Assembly: GCF_900099775.1 (NCBI RefSeq)
Contig: NZ_FMTM01000003.1
Span: forward strand, 457,097 to 521,096
Source of the DNA: Rhizobium mongolense subsp. loessense
Lineage (GTDB): Bacteria > Pseudomonadota > Alphaproteobacteria > Rhizobiales > Rhizobiaceae
Direction of reading: 5' to 3'
Length of the DNA stretch: 64,000 nucleotides
Under the pieces are notes generated by a model, which ran no database searches, was not told the origin of the DNA, and saw only the letters and a list, made by a program, of their open reading frames with translations. Every line of letters begins with the position of its first letter. The stretch's first letter is position 1. The position numbers and the translations under genes were made by a program. Of this stretch, positions 52,086 through 60,922 are shown in pieces.

Positions 52086-53083
52086 GTGTCCCGATCGTGC
52101 ATGGCGGCGGGATCACGGCCGCCGCGGCTGCCTTTGGCGGAAGGCCGGAGGATTGGCTTGATCTATCGACCGGCATCAATCCGTGCCCGGCGGCGCTGCC
52201 AGACATTCCTGCTGAATCTTGGCATCGCCTGCCGGACAAGTATCTGATGCAATCCGCCGTTGCGGCTGCCCGCGACTATTACCGCAGCGGCGATCTGCTG
52301 CCGTTGCCTGTTCCGGGCACGCAATCCGTGATCCAGCTTTTGCCCAGACTGGTTGAGCCCGGCAAGCGAATCGCGATCGTCTCGCCGACCTATGGCGAAT
52401 ACGGGAAGGCGTTCCGGTCAGCCGGATTTATCGTGGATGAGGTCGATGGGATCGGGGCTATCGACGATCGGCACGCGCTTGCCGTTGTCGTCAATCCGAA
52501 CAATCCCGATGGCCAAAGCTATAGGCCGAACGAGCTGGCCTCGCTGCATGACCGGCTGAAAGGGCAGGGCGGCTGTCTCGTCGTCGACGAAGCCTTCGGC
52601 GATGCTGAACCGGATTCGAGTCTTGTGCCTCTGGCATCGCGGCTTTCAAATCTCGTCATCTTCCGTTCGTTCGGAAAGTTCTTCGGACTCGCAGGTCTGC
52701 GGCTCGGCTTCGTCGTGACTGCAAGTGATTTCCGCGAGCGTTTCGAGGATTGGCTCGGCCCGTGGGCGGTGTCCGGCCCGGCGCTGTCGATTGCCGCGTC
52801 CTTGCTGCGGTCGGATACGGCTGCGATTATCCGTAGGATCGCCGAGCGCCAGGATGCCTTGGAGGGCGTGTTGAAAGGCGCCGGTTTGGCAATGACAGGC
52901 GGTACGCGGCTCTTTTCGCTCGTCGAGGACAGCCGCGCTGGCCGTATTCACACCCATCTCTGCCGCCACCATATTCTCGTCCGCAAGTTCGACTATGCGC
53001 CGGAATGGTTGCGTTTCGGTCTCGCGCCCGATTTCGCCGCCGACAACAGGCTTGTGGTTGCTTTGGAAAGTTTTGACGGATGA
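52082..53083 (+). CDS. cobC: Threonine-phosphate decarboxylase-like enzyme CobC
   Basis: A 333-residue PLP-dependent aminotransferase-fold enzyme. The Schiff-base Lys is in RSFGKFFGLAGLRLG near residue 205; NPNNPDGQ near 140 and DEAFGD near 170 are also typical. It probably supplies (R)-1-amino-2-propanol phosphate for the aminopropanol arm, acting with CobD. The N-terminal STGINP is a CobC/HisC-like hallmark. It overlaps cobB and cobD by four bases each. Confidence 0.93.
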   Translation: MSVPIVHGGGITAAAAAFGGRPEDWLDLSTGINPCPAALPDIPAESWHRLPDKYLMQSAVAAARDYYRSGDLLPLPVPGTQSVIQLLPRLVEPGKRIAIVSPTYGEYGKAFRSAGFIVDEVDGIGAIDDRHALAVVVNPNNPDGQSYRPNELASLHDRLKGQGGCLVVDEAFGDAEPDSSLVPLASRLSNLVIFRSFGKFFGLAGLRLGFVVTASDFRERFEDWLGPWAVSGPALSIAASLLRSDTAAIIRRIAERQDALEGVLKGAGLAMTGGTRLFSLVEDSRAGRIHTHLCRHHILVRKFDYAPEWLRFGLAPDFAADNRLVVALESFDG

Positions 53084-54060
53084 CGATCGACGAAAATCTC
53101 CTGGTGCTGTTGCTGGCGCTCCTTCTCGACCGGATCGTCGGCGATCCCGATTGGCTATGGTCGCGGCTGTCGCATCCCGTCGTCCTCTTCGGCAAGGCGA
53201 TTTCCAATTTCGACCGGCAGTTCAACAGCGAGACGCTGACGAAGGCCGAGCGGCGGCTGAACGGCACCGTCTCGATCACGGTGCTTTTGGCGTTCAGCGC
53301 CGTTGCCGGGCTCGTGCTGCACTGGTTCTTCGGGCTGTTCGGCTTTGTGGGAATTCTGCTCGAAGTCGCCTGCGTTGCGATCTTCTTGGCGCAGAAAAGC
53401 CTTGCGGATCACGTTTCTGCAGTGGCGGAAGCCTTGCGTGGCGAGGGGATCGTCGGCGGCCGCAAGGCCGTCTCCCGCATTGTCGGCCGCGATCCGCAAA
53501 CACTGGACGAGCCCGGTATTTGCCGTGCGGCGATCGAAAGCCTCGCCGAAAACTTCTCCGACGGCGTCGTTGCACCGGCGCTCTGGTATGTCGTCCTCGG
53601 CCTGCCCGGCCTCTTCATCTACAAGATGCTTAATACCGCCGACTCGATGATCGGACACAAGTCGGACAAGTACATCGATTTCGGCTGGGCCTCGGCTCGC
53701 CTCGACGATCTAGCGAATTGGCCGGCCGCCCGTCTTGCCATCCTACTGATCGCCGCTGGTGCCTGGCTTCGTCGTGGCGCAAGCGCCAGCCGCGAGGCCT
53801 TCCAGGTTGCGATCCGCGACGGCGGTCTACATCGCTCACCGAATTCCGGCCGGCCGGAAGCGGCCATGGCCGGCGCCCTTGATGTTCAATTGGCAGGTCC
53901 GCGCGTCTATTCCGGCATTGTCGTCAGCGAACCGATGATCAACGGCGCAGGCCGCGGCACCGCCACCGTCAAGGACGTCGAGGACGGGATCGCGGTATTC
54001 AATGCAAGTTGCATGATACTGGCGATCGCGGTGTTTCTGGCATTCGTCGTTCTGCTTTGA
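53080..54060 (+). CDS. cobD: Adenosylcobinamide-phosphate synthase CobD (CbiB)
   Basis: A 326-residue inner-membrane enzyme that joins the aminopropanol unit to adenosylcobyric acid. The N-terminus LLLALLLDRIVGDPDWLWSRLSHPV is diagnostic, with further segments SLAENFSDGVVAPALWY near 158 and DGGLHRSPNSGRPEAAMAGAL near 250. About four to five membrane helices are predicted. It is last in the cobABCD operon; no clear terminator follows before acpXL. Confidence 0.94.
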   Translation: MTIDENLLVLLLALLLDRIVGDPDWLWSRLSHPVVLFGKAISNFDRQFNSETLTKAERRLNGTVSITVLLAFSAVAGLVLHWFFGLFGFVGILLEVACVAIFLAQKSLADHVSAVAEALRGEGIVGGRKAVSRIVGRDPQTLDEPGICRAAIESLAENFSDGVVAPALWYVVLGLPGLFIYKMLNTADSMIGHKSDKYIDFGWASARLDDLANWPAARLAILLIAAGAWLRRGASASREAFQVAIRDGGLHRSPNSGRPEAAMAGALDVQLAGPRVYSGIVVSEPMINGAGRGTATVKDVEDGIAVFNASCMILAIAVFLAFVVLL

Positions 54061-54252
54061 CTGTGCTTCAAAGGGGTAGTTTCGGCGCTATCCGGATAAG
54101 AATGCTGGCCTGGTGCTTCGAGCTTCTACACGAATTGCTGTTTCGGCAACAGTTGCCCGTCAAATTTGAAAGCAGATCATGCGAAAGCATTGGCTTTTGA
54201 AATGGATTTGCCTATGAGGGGGATAAATTCGTCATTGAAAGAGGTACAGCGC

Positions 54253-54531
54253 GTGACCGCTACATTCGATAAAGTTGCCGACATCATTGCAGAAACCAGC
54301 GAGATTGATCGCGAGACGATCACGCCGGAGAGCCATACGATCGACGACCTCGGTATCGATAGCCTCGACTTCCTCGATATCGTTTTCGCCATCGACAAGG
54401 AATTCGGCATCAAGATCCCGCTCGAAAAGTGGACGCAGGAAGTCAACGAGGGGAAGGTTTCCACCGAGGAATATTTCGTGCTGAAGAACCTCTGTGCCAA
54501 GATCGATGAGCTTCGCGCCGCCAAGGCCTGA
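54253..54531 (+). CDS. acpXL: Acyl carrier protein AcpXL
   Basis: A 92-residue specialised acyl carrier protein that carries the 27-hydroxyoctacosanoyl chain for lipid A. The phosphopantetheine Ser is in [12 protein letters not shown] near residue 36, and the protein is longer and more acidic than housekeeping ACP. Translation starts at GTG 54253 after GAAAGAGGTACAGC; an upstream ATG at 54166 would add 29 residues not seen in the family. It heads the very-long-chain cluster; a hairpin follows before fabZXL. Confidence 0.95.
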   Translation: MTATFDKVADIIAETSEIDRETITPESHTIDDLGIDSLDFLDIVFAIDKEFGIKIPLEKWTQEVNEGKVSTEEYFVLKNLCAKIDELRAAKA

Positions 54532-54553
54532 GCGACATAACTATCTTTTTTCT

Positions 54554-54596
54554 CCGCCCTGCCTCTGCGACCCGTAGCGGCCGGGCGGTTTTGTTC
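54554..54596 (+). terminator. Intrinsic terminator or attenuator after acpXL
   Basis: CCGCCC (54554-54559) pairs with GGGCGG (54583-54588), followed by TTTTGTT. It is 20 bases after the acpXL stop. Partial read-through would give more acpXL message than message for the downstream enzymes. Confidence 0.6.
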
Positions 54597-54645
54597 CTAA
54601 CTAGGCGTATCCGGCGCTCGCTTTCTCGCCGGGCCGGAGGATCCG

Positions 54646-55128
54646 ATGCTGCTGGAATATTTCCAGATGATTGACCGCGTGGAAGCGGTTGACCTCGAAA
54701 AAGGTGTGCTCAAGGCGCGTTCCGTTGTGCCGGCGAAAAGTCCCGTCTTCGAAGGCCATTTTCCGGGTATGCCGCTCGTTCCGGGCGTGCTTCTCATTGA
54801 AACCATGGCGCAGGCCTCGGGCATGCTGGTGCTGGCCGCGACTGATTTTGCCGCGATGCCGTTCCTGATGTCGGTGGATGGCGCCAAGATGCGCACCTTC
54901 GTTGAGCCAGAGGCGGTTCTCGACATCGAGGCGTTTCTGGAGCATGACGGGTCCGGTTTTGCCGTGACCAAGGCAAAGATCACGAGCGGCGGCAAGAAGG
55001 TCTGCGATGCGCAACTGAAGTTGCGTACCATGCCCTTCAGCGAGGTTCCGCTCGGCGATATCGTGAAAAAGCGCGCGGGCGAGGTCGGCCTGATGGATGC
55101 GATCGCCGCGCAGGGAGTAAAGGGATGA
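54646..55128 (+). CDS. fabZXL: 3-hydroxyacyl-ACP dehydratase FabZXL
   Basis: A 160-residue single hotdog-fold dehydratase for elongation of the very-long-chain lipid A acyl group on AcpXL. The FabZ active-site His is in FEGHFPGMPLVPGVLLIE near residue 38, with the catalytic acid in the helix ETMAQASGML. Its end overlaps fabF2XL by four bases. The start is after the hairpin that follows acpXL, so it may be read at a lower level. Confidence 0.93.
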   Translation: MLLEYFQMIDRVEAVDLEKGVLKARSVVPAKSPVFEGHFPGMPLVPGVLLIETMAQASGMLVLAATDFAAMPFLMSVDGAKMRTFVEPEAVLDIEAFLEHDGSGFAVTKAKITSGGKKVCDAQLKLRTMPFSEVPLGDIVKKRAGEVGLMDAIAAQGVKG

Positions 55129-56330
55129 GCAAGGCTCAAAATGATGTCGTCATCACCGGCGTCGGTATCGTCACTTGTCAGGGCGTCGGCAAGGATGCGC
55201 ATGTCGCGCTCCTGACGGCAGGCCGAGCCCCAGAGCCGATCATCGAGGCCGAGAAATTCAAGCCTTATCCGGTGCATCCGCTGCCGGAAATCGACTGGTC
55301 GCAGCAGATTGCCAAGCGCGGCGATCAGCGCCAGATGGAGAACTGGCAGCGCATTGGCGTCTTTGCCGCCGGGCTGGCGCTCGATGACGCCGGCTTCAAG
55401 GAGGATGCGGAAACTTGCGGCAGGATGGACATGATCGTGGCCGCCGGCGGCGGCGAGCGTGACATCAATGTCGATACCCTGATCGTCGACGAGGGCCTGA
55501 AGCGCAATGATCGCGAGCTCTTACTCAACGAGAAGCTGACCACCGAACTACGCCCGACGCTCTTCCTGGCGCAGTTATCCAATCTCCTTGCCGGCAATAT
55601 TTCGATCGTCCATAAGGTCACCGGTTCCTCGCGGACGTTCATGGGCGAGGAGGCTGCAGGCATCTCCGCCGTCGAAACTGCATTTTACCGGATCAAGTCG
55701 GGTGAATCCTCGCATGCGCTCGTCGGCGGCGCTTTCGTCGCCGAGCGGCAGGACATGATCCTGCTGCCCGAAGCGATCGGCGCTCACCTTCAGGGCAAAT
55801 GGGCGCCGCTTTGGTCGCGCAAGGATACCGAAGGCGGCGGCATGATCCTGGGTTCGGCCGGGGCGTTTCTCGTTCTGGAATCGCGCAAGCATGCGGAAGC
55901 GCGTGGGGCGCATATCTATGCGACGATCGATTCCATCGAGGGCGACCGCGGTAACCGGAATGCCGGAAACCTTGAGGTTCGTCTCGAGCGCCTGCTTCAA
56001 CCGGCCAAGAAGCTTGCACCGGAAACGACTGCGATCTTTTCGGGCTCGACCGGCATGCACGATCTGGCAGAGCGCGAGAAGGCGGTTCTGGAGCATCAGC
56101 TTCCGGGCGCGGCCGTCCGCGGCTTCGGCGGCGTGGCCGGCCATGCCATCGAAGCGCAGTTTACACTTGGACTTGCTTTTGCCGCACTCGCCGTCGACAG
56201 CAAAGCCAAGGTTCCGCCTTTCGACTCCGCGCACGAAAAGCCGATGAGTGCGGGTGCCACGGCCGCTGTCGTCACCGCAGTCGGCCACCAGCGCGGCGAG
56301 GGTGTCGCCGTTCTTTCCGCGGATGCGTGA
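55125..56330 (+). CDS. fabF2XL: Ketoacyl-ACP synthase-like protein FabF2XL, lacking the Cys nucleophile
   Basis: A 401-residue thiolase-fold protein of the condensing-enzyme family. Alignment of GEEAAGISAVETAFYRI with the usual TACASG elbow puts Glu176 where the catalytic Cys should be, and the HGT His is replaced (SGSTGMHD). The later Gly-His (GHAIEAQ) remains. It therefore probably does not condense by itself; by analogy with chain-length factors of polyketide synthases, it may pair with FabF1XL and set chain length. That role is inference. It overlaps fabZXL by four bases. Confidence 0.9.
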   Translation: MSKAQNDVVITGVGIVTCQGVGKDAHVALLTAGRAPEPIIEAEKFKPYPVHPLPEIDWSQQIAKRGDQRQMENWQRIGVFAAGLALDDAGFKEDAETCGRMDMIVAAGGGERDINVDTLIVDEGLKRNDRELLLNEKLTTELRPTLFLAQLSNLLAGNISIVHKVTGSSRTFMGEEAAGISAVETAFYRIKSGESSHALVGGAFVAERQDMILLPEAIGAHLQGKWAPLWSRKDTEGGGMILGSAGAFLVLESRKHAEARGAHIYATIDSIEGDRGNRNAGNLEVRLERLLQPAKKLAPETTAIFSGSTGMHDLAEREKAVLEHQLPGAAVRGFGGVAGHAIEAQFTLGLAFAALAVDSKAKVPPFDSAHEKPMSAGATAAVVTAVGHQRGEGVAVLSADA

Positions 56331-56341
56331 GGAGTGATCAA

Positions 56342-57628
56342 ATGACAGAAGCGACTTACAAGGATCATCTCGGCCGCCCGATCGTCGCGGTCACGGGTAT
56401 GGGAATCATCACCTCGCTCGGCCAGGGGCTCAAGGACAACTGGGCGGCGCTGACCTCCGGCACTTCCGGGATCCACGGGATCACGCGCTTTCCGACCGAC
56501 GGGCTTTCGACCCGCATTGCCGGCACTGTTGATTTCATCGACATCCCGGTGCCGAACGCCGTTGAGCGCTCTTACGCCTTCGCCCGCGAAACGACGATCG
56601 AAGCGCTCTCCGATGCCGGGATCTCCGGCGATTTCAACGGTCCGCTCTTTCTCGCCGCGCCGCCGATCGAGCCGGAATGGAGCGCCCGCTTCGATCTTGC
56701 CGACCGTTCGCCGCCGTCCGGCCATCCGGGCGATGCCTACGAGCGGTTCTTGGCCGCGATGCGCCAGCGCACGGATGCCGCTTTCCATGAAGCAGCACTC
56801 TTCGGCGCGATCTCCGAACGTCTGGCCGACCGTTTCGGCACGCGCGGGCTGCCGGTGACGCTTTCGACCGCATGTGCTTCTGGCGCCACCGCGATCCAGC
56901 TCGGCATCGAGGCGATCCGCCAGGGTCGTACCGATCGCGCCCTTGCGGTTGCGACCGATGGTTCGCTGAGCGCCGAAGCGCTCATCCGCTTTTCGCTGCT
57001 TTCCGCGCTGTCGACGCAGAACGATCCGCCGACCAAGGCTTCCAAGCCCTTCAGCAAGGATCGCGACGGTTTCGTCATCGCCGAAGGTGCAGCGACGCTG
57101 GTTCTCGAATCGCTGGAAGCGGCTGTCGCGCGTGGCGCCAAGGTGCTCGGCATCATGAAGGGCGCCGGTGAAAAGGCCGATTCCTTCCATCGCACCCGTT
57201 CGTCGCCCGATGGCGGCCCGGCGATCGCGACGATCCGTGCCGCGCTTGCCGATGCCGGCATCGATGAAAGCGGTATCGGCTACATCAATGCTCACGGCAC
57301 CTCGACGCCGGAAAACGACAAGATGGAATATGGCTCGATGCTTGCCGTCTTCGGCGAGCGCATGGCCTCCATTGCGCTGTCCTCCAACAAGTCGATGATC
57401 GGCCATACGCTGACGGCGGCTGGCGCGGTCGAAGCGGTGTTCTCGCTGCAGACCATGCTCACCGGCACGCTGCCGCCGACGATTAACTACAACAACCCGG
57501 ATCCATCTATCGTTCTCGATGTCGTACCGAACAAGAAGCGCGAACAGCAGGTCTCCGCCGTGCTTTCGAACTCTTTCGGCTTCGGCGGGCAGAACGCCAG
57601 CCTTGTCATGGCGCTCGAACCGGCTTAA
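56342..57628 (+). CDS. fabF1XL: 3-oxoacyl-ACP synthase FabF1XL
   Basis: A 428-residue ketoacyl-ACP synthase with the complete Cys-His-His triad: Cys178 in STACASG, His in INAHGTSTPEND near 310, and His in NKSMIGHTLTAAG near 345. It elongates the acyl chain on AcpXL toward C28. ATG 56342 is the start, after GAGGAGTGATCAA. It works beside FabF2XL, which lacks these residues, suggesting a heterodimer of one active and one inactive subunit. Confidence 0.94.
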   Translation: MTEATYKDHLGRPIVAVTGMGIITSLGQGLKDNWAALTSGTSGIHGITRFPTDGLSTRIAGTVDFIDIPVPNAVERSYAFARETTIEALSDAGISGDFNGPLFLAAPPIEPEWSARFDLADRSPPSGHPGDAYERFLAAMRQRTDAAFHEAALFGAISERLADRFGTRGLPVTLSTACASGATAIQLGIEAIRQGRTDRALAVATDGSLSAEALIRFSLLSALSTQNDPPTKASKPFSKDRDGFVIAEGAATLVLESLEAAVARGAKVLGIMKGAGEKADSFHRTRSSPDGGPAIATIRAALADAGIDESGIGYINAHGTSTPENDKMEYGSMLAVFGERMASIALSSNKSMIGHTLTAAGAVEAVFSLQTMLTGTLPPTINYNNPDPSIVLDVVPNKKREQQVSAVLSNSFGFGGQNASLVMALEPA

Positions 57629-57681
57629 TCGGTTGCCGACAAAATAAGAGAGAGAAGACGCCTTCGAGGCGAGAGGTTTTT

Positions 57682-58710
57682 ATGCGCGCTTTGCAACTGA
57701 TCGATGACCGCAAGCTTGAGATCACCGATCTGCCGGAACCGGATGCTCCGGCTGCCGGCGAGGTGACGCTGCGGGTCAAGGCAGTCGCCCTCAACCATAT
57801 CGACGTCTGGGGCTGGCGCGGCATGGCATTCGCCAAGCGCAAGATGCCGCTTGTCATCGGCGCGGAGGCCTCGGGCGTCGTGGAGGCGATCGGCCCGGGC
57901 GTCGCGAATGTCCTGCCCGGCCAGTTGGTCGCAATCTACGGCGCGCGCACCTGCGGTCTGTGCCGTCCATGCCGCGAAGGCCGCGACAATCTTTGCGAAC
58001 ACGTCTCCGGCGTCCATGGCTTCCATCTTGACGGCTTTGCGCAGGAGAAGGTGAATCTTCCGGCCCGTCTGCTCGTTCCGGCACCGTCCGGCGTCGATGC
58101 CATCGGCGCGGCTCTTGCGCCCGTCACCTTCGGGACCGTCGAACACATGCTCTTCGACAATGCCAAGCTCGAGCCCGGCGAGACGATCCTCGTGCATGCC
58201 GGCGGTTCGGGCATCGGCACGGCGGCGATCCAGCTTGCCAAGAAGATCGGCTGCACGGTGATCACCACCGTCGGCTCGGACGACAAGATCGAGAAAGCCA
58301 AGGCGCTCGGCGCCGATCACGTCATCAATTACCGCACGGATCGCTTCGAGGGCGTCGTGCGCAAGCTCACGAAAAAGAAGGGCGTCGATGTCGTCTTCGA
58401 ACACGTGGGCAAGGACACCTGGGCGGGCTCGATGCTGTGCATGAAGCGCGGCGGACGCCTCGTCACCTGCGGTTCGACGTCAGGCGTTTCCACCGACATG
58501 AACCTGATGATGCTCTTCCAGCAGCAGTTGAAGCTGCTCGGTTCCTTCGGCTGCCGCATGGAGAATATGGCGAATGCCATGCAGAAGATGGGCCGCGGCC
58601 TCGTTCATCCGGTCATCGACACCGAAGTCAGCTTCGACGATATCGACCGCGCGCTCGAACGCATGGAATCCCGCCAGATCTTCGGCAAGATCATCCTGAA
58701 GATGGACTGA
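57682..58710 (+). CDS. adhXL: Zinc-type alcohol dehydrogenase AdhXL
   Basis: A 342-residue medium-chain dehydrogenase/reductase. The structural zinc lobe has CGLCRPCREGRDNLC near residue 93, and the NAD(P) motif is HAGGSGIGTAAIQLAKK near 172. Within the conserved AcpXL cluster it has been proposed to act in making the omega-1 hydroxyl or reducing the growing chain, but the exact reaction is unsettled. RBS region GGCGAGAGGTTTTT precedes the ATG. The stop is four bases from lpxXL. Confidence 0.9.
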   Translation: MRALQLIDDRKLEITDLPEPDAPAAGEVTLRVKAVALNHIDVWGWRGMAFAKRKMPLVIGAEASGVVEAIGPGVANVLPGQLVAIYGARTCGLCRPCREGRDNLCEHVSGVHGFHLDGFAQEKVNLPARLLVPAPSGVDAIGAALAPVTFGTVEHMLFDNAKLEPGETILVHAGGSGIGTAAIQLAKKIGCTVITTVGSDDKIEKAKALGADHVINYRTDRFEGVVRKLTKKKGVDVVFEHVGKDTWAGSMLCMKRGGRLVTCGSTSGVSTDMNLMMLFQQQLKLLGSFGCRMENMANAMQKMGRGLVHPVIDTEVSFDDIDRALERMESRQIFGKIILKMD

Positions 58711-58714
58711 AGCG

Positions 58715-59650
58715 GTGAAGCTCTTCCTCACCCGGATCGTTCTGAAGCTCGAGCATTTCCGCCAATGGCTGATCGCTCAGCTTGCCTTTGGCTTCATGAA
58801 TTTCCTGAAGCTGTTTCCGGAAGATAGCGCGATCCGGTTTGCTGATTGGCTGACCCGCAAGATCGGTCCGCACACGTCGCGCCACAAGCTGATGCTCTTC
58901 AACCTGCGCAATGCCTTCCCCGAAAAGGGTGAGGCGGAGCTAGAAGAGATCGCCTTGGCGAGCTGGGGCAATATGGGAAGGCTCGCCGCCGAATATGTCT
59001 TTCTGGACCGTTTGTTCGATTTCGATCCGGAAAGAACCGGACCGGGCAGGGTGGAGGTCTCAGGGATCCCGATCTTCCTCGACCTGCGGGACAATCCCCG
59101 GCCGTTCATCGTCTTTACGGCGCATACGGGCAACTTCGAACTCCTGCCCGTCAGCGGCGCTGCCTTCGGTCTGCATGTGACGGTTCTCTTTCGTCCGCCG
59201 AATAATCCTTATGTCGCCCAGAAGGTCTTCGATTTTCGCAGCGCCCGCATGGGCAAGCTCGTGCCGTCGCATGCCGGCTCGTCCTTTGCGCTGGCGCGTC
59301 AGCTCGAAGCCGGGCAGGGTGTCGGCGTTCTCGTCGACCAGAAGTTCCGCAAAGGGCTGAAGACCACCTTCTTCGGCCTGGACGCGAAGACGAACCCGCT
59401 CTTGCCGAAACTCGTCCGTCAGTTCAACTGCGAGGTTTATCCCGCGCGCTGCATTCGGCTTCCCGGCAATCGCTATCGGCTAGAGATCGAGCCGAAACTG
59501 GACATGCCGCGCGACGAGAAGGGCAATCTCGACCTGACGGCGACCGCTCAGATGCTGAACGACAAGGTCGAAAGCTGGGTGCGGGAGTACCCGGCCCAAT
59601 GGCTCTGGTACCACGACCGTTGGAAGGTAAAGCACGAAGTTCTTAAGTGA
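58715..59650 (+). CDS. lpxXL: Lipid A very-long-chain acyltransferase LpxXL
   Basis: A 311-residue inner-membrane acyltransferase of the LpxL/HtrB family that moves the 27-hydroxyoctacosanoyl group from AcpXL to lipid A. One N-terminal helix (residues about 15-35) anchors it; the catalytic HX4E motif is HTGNFE near residue 139. Translation starts at GTG 58715, four bases after adhXL. It closes the cluster. The rhizobial lipid A product strengthens the outer membrane and aids persistence inside host cells. Confidence 0.93.
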   Translation: MKLFLTRIVLKLEHFRQWLIAQLAFGFMNFLKLFPEDSAIRFADWLTRKIGPHTSRHKLMLFNLRNAFPEKGEAELEEIALASWGNMGRLAAEYVFLDRLFDFDPERTGPGRVEVSGIPIFLDLRDNPRPFIVFTAHTGNFELLPVSGAAFGLHVTVLFRPPNNPYVAQKVFDFRSARMGKLVPSHAGSSFALARQLEAGQGVGVLVDQKFRKGLKTTFFGLDAKTNPLLPKLVRQFNCEVYPARCIRLPGNRYRLEIEPKLDMPRDEKGNLDLTATAQMLNDKVESWVREYPAQWLWYHDRWKVKHEVLK

Positions 59651-59710
59651 AGGGCTCTCAACCTCTCATATCTCATCCATTAAAACCCATGTGAGGTCCA
59701 CGTTGAACGT

Positions 59711-59758
59711 GAATCCCAATCATGTTATCCGTCGCTACTAGGGCGAGTAGCGGGATTC
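59711..59758 (+). other. Nested inverted repeat upstream of the PAS gene
   Basis: An outer pair GAATCCC (59711-59717)/GGGATTC (59752-59758) encloses a perfect CGCTACT/AGTAGCG hairpin (59733-59752). It lies between lpxXL and the PAS-domain gene. It could end lpxXL mRNA, shape the next gene's leader, or bind a protein; no T-run follows. The rest of 59651-59839 holds no other gene. Confidence 0.45.
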
Positions 59759-59839
59759 ATGTTCATGTCATATGCGTTGAATTCTGCCAAAGCGGGGAGA
59801 ATATGAATCCCTTTGAAGAATAAGGGATCTGGAGGCGCC

Positions 59840-60553
59840 TTGCTCGAACTTTTGCAAGCTTTCTCATCACGCTGCTCGCAGATCGAAGCGGCGATTCGTC
59901 TCGGCGACGATCGGCGTGTTGCAACTCTTGATGGTGGTCTCGATCGTTTGATTCAGGTGATTGTGGACCATCAGGCGGCCAACCTGATGGAGATGTACAT
60001 GCAGCTTCAGTTTATCGGCTATATGCTGCAGCAGGATGCCGATGACGCTGCCAGCGTCACCCATCACTCAGCCATGCTCATATCCCTTTTGGAGCGCTAT
60101 TTCGGCGCGCCGCCGCGTGCGGATTTCCCGTTGCCGCGGGAATTGCCGCTACCTGCACCGAAGGCCTATGTGCCAAATGTCGACAACGGGAATTTTCTGA
60201 ATTCGGCGATTCTCGAGACGCTGCCGGATCGTGTCGCGGTGCTTACGCGCGACTACCGCTATCTTTATTCCAATCCGGTGAACTGTGCATATCTCGGACG
60301 AAGGCCGGTCGACATGATCGGCCGCCATGTGATGGAATTCATTGGCGAGGAACAGTTCGTGGCACAAGCGAAAGCCAATCTCGACGCCTGCTTCGCGGGG
60401 GCGCATGTCGAGTACAACTACGAACAGCGCGGTGAAAGCAGGCGCACGCGTTGCCGCATGTCGCCGTTGCGCGACCTGTCCGGACAAGTTCTAGGTGCGC
60501 TTGTCGTGCTGGAATCTGCCGATGCGGCAGCGATCTCGACAATCGCTGCTTAG
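59840..60553 (+). CDS. PAS-domain protein without output domain
   Basis: A 237-residue soluble protein. An N-terminal helical region (LELLQAFSSRCSQIEAAIRLGDD) of about 90 residues precedes a PAS fold at about 120-230 (TLPDRVAVLTRDYRYLYSNPVNC, GRHVMEFIGEEQF, then RCRMSPLRDLSGQVLGALVV). No kinase, cyclase or DNA-binding part follows, so it likely senses a ligand and acts through partners. TTG 59840 is chosen because TGGAGGCGCC stands directly before it; TTG 59813 has no such site. A nearby short ATG frame (59803) ends at 59823. Confidence 0.75.
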   Translation: MLELLQAFSSRCSQIEAAIRLGDDRRVATLDGGLDRLIQVIVDHQAANLMEMYMQLQFIGYMLQQDADDAASVTHHSAMLISLLERYFGAPPRADFPLPRELPLPAPKAYVPNVDNGNFLNSAILETLPDRVAVLTRDYRYLYSNPVNCAYLGRRPVDMIGRHVMEFIGEEQFVAQAKANLDACFAGAHVEYNYEQRGESRRTRCRMSPLRDLSGQVLGALVVLESADAAAISTIAA

Positions 60554-60562
60554 CTTCCCGCT

Positions 60563-60919
60563 TTAAGTCTTGCTCCACACGGCCAGTTCGTAGGCATCCT
60601 TGTCAAGGAAGTGAAACCGCCGGCCGCCTGGAAAGGCGCTGATTGGCTTTACGATCTTACCTCCGGCCCGTTCGACTTTCTCCAGCGCTTCTTCGAGTTT
60701 GTCGGCGTATAGGATCACAAGCGGGCCACCGCCCCGGCGCGGTGGTTGGATATTTGTGAAACCGCCCGTCAGGCGGCCGTCATTGAATTCGCAATAGCTG
60801 GGGCCGTAGTCGGTGAAATTCCATCCAAATGCGTTACCGTAGAAGGCCTTTGCCGCCGCTATGTCGGCGACGTTGAATTCAATGTAGTCGATCTTCAGAT
60901 CGTTTGCGCTTTTTTCCAT
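60563..60919 (-). CDS. VOC-family (glyoxalase-like) protein
   Basis: A 118-residue single vicinal-oxygen-chelate domain built of beta-alpha-beta3 units: DYIEFNVADIAAAKAFYGNAFGW at the start and GGKIVKPISAFPGGRRFHFLDKDAYELAVW at the end. Potential metal ligands include the Glu near residue 14 and Glu113. Family members include dioxygenases, glyoxalases and resistance proteins, so activity is undecided. It follows the SRPBCC gene by three bases on the same strand, so the two are probably cotranscribed. Confidence 0.87.
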   Translation of the reverse strand: MEKSANDLKIDYIEFNVADIAAAKAFYGNAFGWNFTDYGPSYCEFNDGRLTGGFTNIQPPRRGGGPLVILYADKLEEALEKVERAGGKIVKPISAFPGGRRFHFLDKDAYELAVWSKT

Positions 60920-60922
60920 CCG

